The position numbers and the translations under genes were made by a program. Positions 59,701 through 64,000 of a stretch of 64,000 nt of DNA are shown in pieces. The notes under the pieces are model-generated. The model did no database searches, was not told the DNA's origin, and saw nothing but the letters and a program-made list of their open reading frames with translations. Within the stretch, counting starts at the first letter, position 1, and each line of letters starts with the position of its first letter. The DNA is from Miscanthus floridulus (lineage: Eukaryota > Streptophyta > Magnoliopsida > Poales > Poaceae), in NCBI RefSeq assembly GCF_019320115.1, contig NC_089581.1, forward strand, positions 10,417,707 to 10,481,706, read 5' to 3'.

Positions 59701-60691
59701 CTCTTCCAACAGCACAAACCTCTTGGGTGGTACAAATTGAGCCAGAACCCATCCCAACACGCAATCCGTCTGCACCAGCTTGAATCAAATTCTGGGCCTG
59801 CGCAATTGTCACCACATTGCCCCCGATCAAATCCACCTCTGGATACATCTTCTTGGCAAACTTTATCATATCAAGCTGGTAAATGGAGTTCCCCTGTGAA
59901 CTATCAATCACGATAGCATTTGCCCCCGCCTTAACTAGCCGCTCCAGCCTTCCCTTGTCATCCTCACGGGTCCCAATGGAGGCCGCAACTACAAACTTCC
60001 CGTCCGCTCCAAGAGACGGCTTGCCTAGCTTCGGATAGCTCCTGATGCGCTCCACATCTTTGGCAGTGATGAGATCAACAACCTCACCATCGTCGGATAC
60101 GAGAGGGGCGTAATCCAGACCCTCATCGGCAAGGAAGGCGGCTGCTTTCTCGAAGTCGAAGGAGGCGGAGGCTAAGCGCGGTGTCGGTCGCATGTACTCA
60201 TAGACAGCGACAGGAACCTCGCGGGAGGCAGCATCGGCTGCGACAGCGACGCCAACGAGCGTGGAGAGCGAATCTCCGTGCTCGGTGACGAGGGCGTACT
60301 CGTTGCCAGCGAAATCGTTGAGCGTCGGGGCGGAGGACGGGGAGAAGAAGGGCACGGAGGAGACGAAGGGGAGGCGGCGGGACTTGGCGGCGCGGACGAT
60401 GGCGGCCTGGGCGTGGGGCTCGGTGTTGCCGTGCACGACGGCGGCGGCGCCGAGCGAGGCCATGGCCGCGGCCATGGCGGCCTCGGAGACGGTGTCCATC
60501 GGGGACGCGACGCAGGGGACGGAGAGCGGCACGCGGCGGGAGAGGCGCGTGGAGAGGTCGACGGCGTCGGCGGGGAAGCCGATGTACCCCGGCAGGAAGA
60601 TGACGTCGTCGTAGGTGTAGGAGATGCCCTGCGAGAAGAGGCGCGGCGCCGCGAAGCCGTCGTCGGTGAGGTCTGCGCTGCTCGCCGCCAT
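56703..60691 (-). CDS. IMPDH: IMP dehydrogenase, complete, four exons
   Basis: IMPDH oxidises IMP to XMP with NAD+, the committing step of guanine nucleotide synthesis, in the cytosol. Exons 60691-59696, 58903-58724, 57444-57187 and 56774-56703 give 501 residues, the usual plant length; all introns are GT-AG and phase 0. The start [20 protein letters not shown] is the only in-frame ATG before the conserved [17 protein letters not shown]. Catalytic Cys320 lies in [12 protein letters not shown]. Two CBS domains occupy about residues 110-225 ([23 protein letters not shown]). VIDSSQGNS and [11 protein letters not shown] belong to the NAD/IMP barrel. [15 protein letters not shown] and [12 protein letters not shown] bind phosphate, and [13 protein letters not shown] is the flap region. 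No frame damage is seen. Intron 2 holds a Stowaway MITE with a nested SINE. Confidence 0.97.
57896..58320. mobile_element. Stowaway-type MITE in IMPDH intron 2
   Basis: The right end reads, on the minus strand, CTCCCTCGGTCCCAAAATAA, the classic Stowaway/Tc1-mariner MITE terminus; the left end is the same sequence with a few bases lost (CATCCCAAAATAAATCAAC). TA dinucleotides flank both ends (57894-57895 and 58321-58322). The interior keeps inverted AGAGTTATCCTAA / TTAGGACAACTCT arms. Without the SINE it is about 240 bp. Confidence 0.85.
57933..58099 (-). mobile_element. tRNA-derived SINE (Au type) nested in the MITE
   Basis: Read on the minus strand, the element starts GGGCGGGCCTGGTGCAAGCG with an A box, and has the B box GGGTTCGAGTC about 35 bp later, the pol III promoter of tRNA-type SINEs. 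I recognise the plant Au SINE family pattern. A 14-bp target duplication, AGAGTTATCCTAAA, flanks it (57919-57932 and 58100-58113). It is about 167 bp and inserted inside the Stowaway element, so it is younger. Confidence 0.85.
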
Positions 60692-61101
60692 TGGTGGGTT
60701 GGGGGGTGGGGGGGGGGGGGGGGGGGGGTTAGGGTTTTTGGCTGCGGGCGGCGGCGGAGGTGGCGGCGGGAGAGAGACGGGAATGAAGGGAGTCGTGAAG
60801 AGAGCGTGGCGTGCCCGCTGCTTGTGCTCGTGCTCTGTCAATCGATAGGGATTTGTTTGGCGGGTAGCAACGCGCGTGATGATTCGATGACAGGTGGGCC
60901 TGACTGCCCCGGCGGCGAGCCGAATCGTGAACTGGGCCGGGAGCCCTGGACGACGACAGAGGCACAGAGCCCACCGATCTGAGAATGTCCCACAAAAAAA
61001 GATGATAATATGAATACTGTATGAGTGATATAATTTGAGGGAATCATATGCTTCCATTGTCTTCGGCCACCATTTCGGTCAGATGTCAAAAAAAAATGTA
61101 G
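60692..61101 (-). promoter_or_regulatory. IMPDH 5' UTR and promoter region
   Basis: On the minus strand the leader contains the telobox-like AAACCCTAA (complement of 60729-60737) followed by a C run just before the ATG. Telobox elements are typical of plant genes active in dividing cells, which suits a nucleotide synthesis enzyme. No certain TATA box is seen; an AATTATATC sequence near 61027-61035 (minus strand) is possible. Confidence 0.5.
60708..60728. repeat. 21-base G tract in the IMPDH leader
   Basis: An uninterrupted run of 21 G on the plus strand (C in the mRNA), with a further six G next to it, lies 17 bases upstream of the start codon. Its length is prone to vary or to be misread. 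Confidence 0.9.
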
Positions 61102-61408
61102 GGGCATGATTGGTTGGCTACTAAATTTTGTCCAACTAAAATTAAGGCAAGCTAAAATTTAGGCTCGTCAAAATCAAGGCTACCAAAGTTAAGGCAAAAA
61201 ACACAGGCATGCATTTGGTTGGCTACCAAAATCAAGACTTGCCAAATTTCTCTTTTATATGCAGTTTAAGAACTTTCTAGAGACTTGTTAAAACTTTGGC
61301 TATAGATATTGATGTGCCGATTCTTTCACAATAAACCAGTTAATAACTATAAATTTTGGTATGCGATGGTTTTGGCTGGACAAGAATCGGAAGCCAACCA
61401 ATCATCCA
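61102..61408. mobile_element. MITE upstream of IMPDH
   Basis: A segment of about 300 bp has imperfect terminal inverted repeats: left GCATGATTGGTTGGCTACTA, right (opposite strand) GATGATTGGTTGGCTTCCGA, both followed by TTTTGTCCA or TCTTGTCCA. It contains internal GGTTGGCTACCAAA direct repeats. It is non-coding and lies about 400 bp upstream of the IMPDH ATG. Confidence 0.7.
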
Positions 61409-63288
61409 TAGGAACAATCCTGTTACTCTTTGTAATTGTTTACTCTGGCTAATGTGGAGAGGTATGTTTGGCCCAAACTTTAGCGGTCAGCCTGGGACCT
61501 CGATTTTGGCCCAACTGTTCACCAAAGTTGAGCACGTTTTTATGCCCTTTAGTTCCATGTTGAAATCAGAGATTCGGAGTGGAATTTTTGCTTATTTTTA
61601 TATGGTAGTGTTTGGTTAGAAGGCCGCGGGGGACGAGAATGTCCATGTTCCAATATTCAGTGCATATGCGGGGCAACCCCGTCCTCTAAAAATTTCACGG
61701 ACGGGGTCGCCCCAAGTGGGACGAGTGCGCAGGCTCACGAGGAGAAAGAAGAGGACACGTCCCGAGCGTGTATACGTGGGAGAGCTCCGCCATGGCCGCT
61801 GTGGTAGAACCGTCTAATCTAATGCCTCTCAGGAGTACTCGTCTTTCATTAGACACTAAGTACTTAAGGGAGAACACCAAATCACGCAGTTCCGTCGGGC
61901 ATACCCCAAGGAAGAATATGAAAATCCACATTTTTACATCAGGATCACAAATGAGAGAATAAAGCTTACATCATTCTTGACCATTTCTTACGTCACTTTT
62001 AATACAACGTTAGAGTATAATAGTTATTGTATAACAGCGGAATGTAACCATATTATCAGATTATAATATTTATTATTTATAATAGCGGAACATAAACATG
62101 TATCAGAGTTATGAACAATTTAATTTAATAACGGAATATAAACAGGTGATCAGAATTACAGCGAAAAAAAATATCTATTCTTGACGTGATAAAGCATTAG
62201 TATATAAGTTATGACAATAGATTATAAAACTTTTCTTTATAAAAACATTTAATGAGAGTTATAAATAAAAACTATGATCGCAGCGTAAAGAAAATCCTCT
62301 CTGAGCCCACCAGAAGGAGTCCGCACACAAGAGTTAGCTGTAGCATCCGGCTGTCACCTGCAACAGAGGGAATAAAACTCTGAGTACTCAATTATACTCA
62401 GCAAGACTTACCCGACAGGAGGAAAGAAAAGACTCCAAGAATATGCAAGGCTATCTGGCTTGTGGGTTTATTGCATCTGCAGGAGCATTACTAAAAGTGC
62501 GTCCTCATAGATTTTCATTAACAGTCACATTAGTTCATTAACTAACCATTCTATGTAAGCACCTGTACTACTTTCAAGCAGGTGGTAAACAATCAGATTT
62601 TCTTTTTCCATCTTTCACCTTTCAGTTCTTACTACGGTGCTAGAGTTAAGACAAGTCGTACCGTAACGCCTACGATTCACGAATCAATACCCCCAGCTAG
62701 GTAACCCAAAAACACACGCACCGTTTGTACCCAAGGCACAAGTAGGACCAACCCATCACCCTCCTGTCCTGGGTGTCTAGGTCCCCGTCCAAACTAGGAC
62801 TCCAAGCCCTCGCCTCTGAGTCCCGAACTCAGTGCGGTGCAAGGACCTCCTAACCCAAAAACCACCCTAACAATCAGTCCAAAAAAGAGTCGGATCCACG
62901 ACAAGAGAGCAACAAGTCTTTCAAGCGCCCATACCCGAGTATGTGCTCGGGATAATAAGTCTATGACTTGCCTAGCGTCTTATGCAACGGCCGATCCTCA
63001 ACCACAACAGACAGGGAAAGCAGTGTAACCAAGCTATGCCCCGCATCCACGGCGACACAATCTCTACACTCACCAATATCCAAACCATATCCTTGCTTGG
63101 TCACCATTTTTTCTTTCCACTATTTATATTTTCCAAGTGATAATAATACAGTAATATATTCCATATCTCTCGCGAGTGACAGGTAATCACTCAACTTCTA
63201 TCGGAGTCCTATAGCATAGCAATCTACACGATCCTGTAATACTAGTAAGGCTCATATGATAAAGATATATATATATATATATATATAT

Positions 63289-63322
<34 letters not shown>

Positions 63323-64000
63323 AGTGGATTTCATTCAACTCCTGAAAACTTAATGCACAAATATAATTTAAAGTGCAGAAAAGTAGGAGTTATGCACCGG
63401 GGCTTGCCTGAGTAAGATATATATTAAAAGTTAGTATCTACATCTTTAGATCATCTACCATCAACTGAATATAAAAGCCCATCGCATCATCTCCTGGAGA
63501 GAATACCATTACACCATCTTTGAATTCCCAATCATCCTTCAATTAATCCGTTGGTCCATCATTGTACCTATATGATATGCATTGAGGCAAATGCATAGAT
63601 GTAAATAACCAACGACAGCTGAAATGCTTAGAAATCCAATCACGCTTCATAAGCTAATGAGATAGCTCTAACGCTGATCTACGTATCCATGTTGCCAAAT
63701 AAGACGTTATTTCCCAACGATTGTTTTAGTTATACAATTCCAAGGTGTTTCTTTATTTCATTCTATCGATTTAATCTTTATTTGAATTAGAACATCATTA
63801 TCTATCTAGCAACTAATTATTCTGGTGCTACAAAAATTACATTAAACACCTAATATTGCTAGGAACCTACTATAAAAATTTTAGACCCAACACTATTACC
63901 AATTTATTACAACAATTCCTACAAGTTCATATTTTTCCCTATTAAGTATCTCAAATTAATTATATAGCTTCAAGAATATTATCAAACTATGTGAACAAAA
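61409..64000. other. Intergenic, AT-rich and repeat-like, no gene
   Basis: No frame resembles a protein. A loosely repeated motif (AACGGAATATAAACAGGTGATCAG-like, as ATAGCGGAACATAAAC and ATAACGGAATATAAAC) lies at about 62035-62150. The block 62300-63110 (ACTCTGAGTACTCAATTATAC and a C-rich part) looks like a dispersed repeat of grass genomes, but I cannot name it or find its ends. The last 600 bp are plain AT-rich sequence. Confidence 0.5.
63265..63319. repeat. AT dinucleotide microsatellite
   Basis: About 27 AT units with one interruption (TATCATAT near 63290). A simple sequence repeat suitable as a length-variable locus. Confidence 0.95.

Noticed and set aside
60278..60982. Plus-strand frame of 234 codons, Gly-rich
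   Set aside because: It is antisense to IMPDH exon 1 and its G-rich leader; composition bias alone keeps it open.
63265..63319. Cruciform-forming regulatory palindrome
   Set aside because: It is a simple AT microsatellite; palindromic structure is trivial.

Overview
The window is a plant nuclear sequence. Two recognisable single-copy genes with GT-AG introns (beta-tubulin and IMP dehydrogenase), grass-type MITEs, a Sirevirus-like Ty1/copia element, Ty3/gypsy elements of the Tat type and a Helitron together suggest a grass, probably of the maize/sorghum/sugarcane group. The species cannot be fixed from sequence alone.

Layout. A complete three-exon beta-tubulin gene lies on the minus strand at 396-3144 and a complete four-exon IMP dehydrogenase gene on the minus strand at 56703-60691. 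Between them the host sequence (3145-4949 and 56003-56702) amounts to only about 2.5 kb. The other 51 kb is one plus-strand Helitron (about 4950-56002) bloated by nested LTR retrotransposons. The Helitron has a 3' hairpin and CTAG end, A/T flanks, a multi-exon RepHel gene now broken by stops, a frameshift and insertions, and a captured exon of the polyadenylation factor CPSF100.

Nesting, resolved by target-site duplications (TSDs). Into the Helitron went a gag-only Sirevirus-like element (6716-12855, TSD CTATC), a solo LTR (17012-18961, TSD ACTCT) and a minus-strand gypsy element A (19786-53435, TSD ACAAG/ACGAG). Into A went gypsy element C (39599-52482, TSD GTAAG) and the non-autonomous element D (28105-35940, TSD CTATG). 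Into D went the small non-coding element B (29562-33111, TSD TAAGC). Removing the insertions leaves a Helitron of about 9.3 kb, and makes A about 12.92 kb, almost the same as C at 12.88 kb.

A and C share one architecture: gag, protease, reverse transcriptase with RNase H and a second RNase H-like region, then integrase on the minus strand. On the opposite strand, between integrase and the 3' LTR, lies an accessory gene with good splice signals and its own TATA-like sequence. A has lost catalytic residues in protease and integrase; C keeps them but carries stops. B shares LTR ends, primer-binding site and 3' region with these elements but has no genes, so it fits a trans-mobilised derivative. 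Its LTRs differ at only 3 of 399 positions by eye, which makes it the youngest insertion.

Right of IMPDH lie another MITE and about 2.6 kb of repeat-like, AT-rich sequence with no recognisable gene. Intron 2 of IMPDH holds a tRNA-derived SINE nested in a Stowaway MITE. No CRISPR array, rRNA gene or functional tRNA gene was seen.
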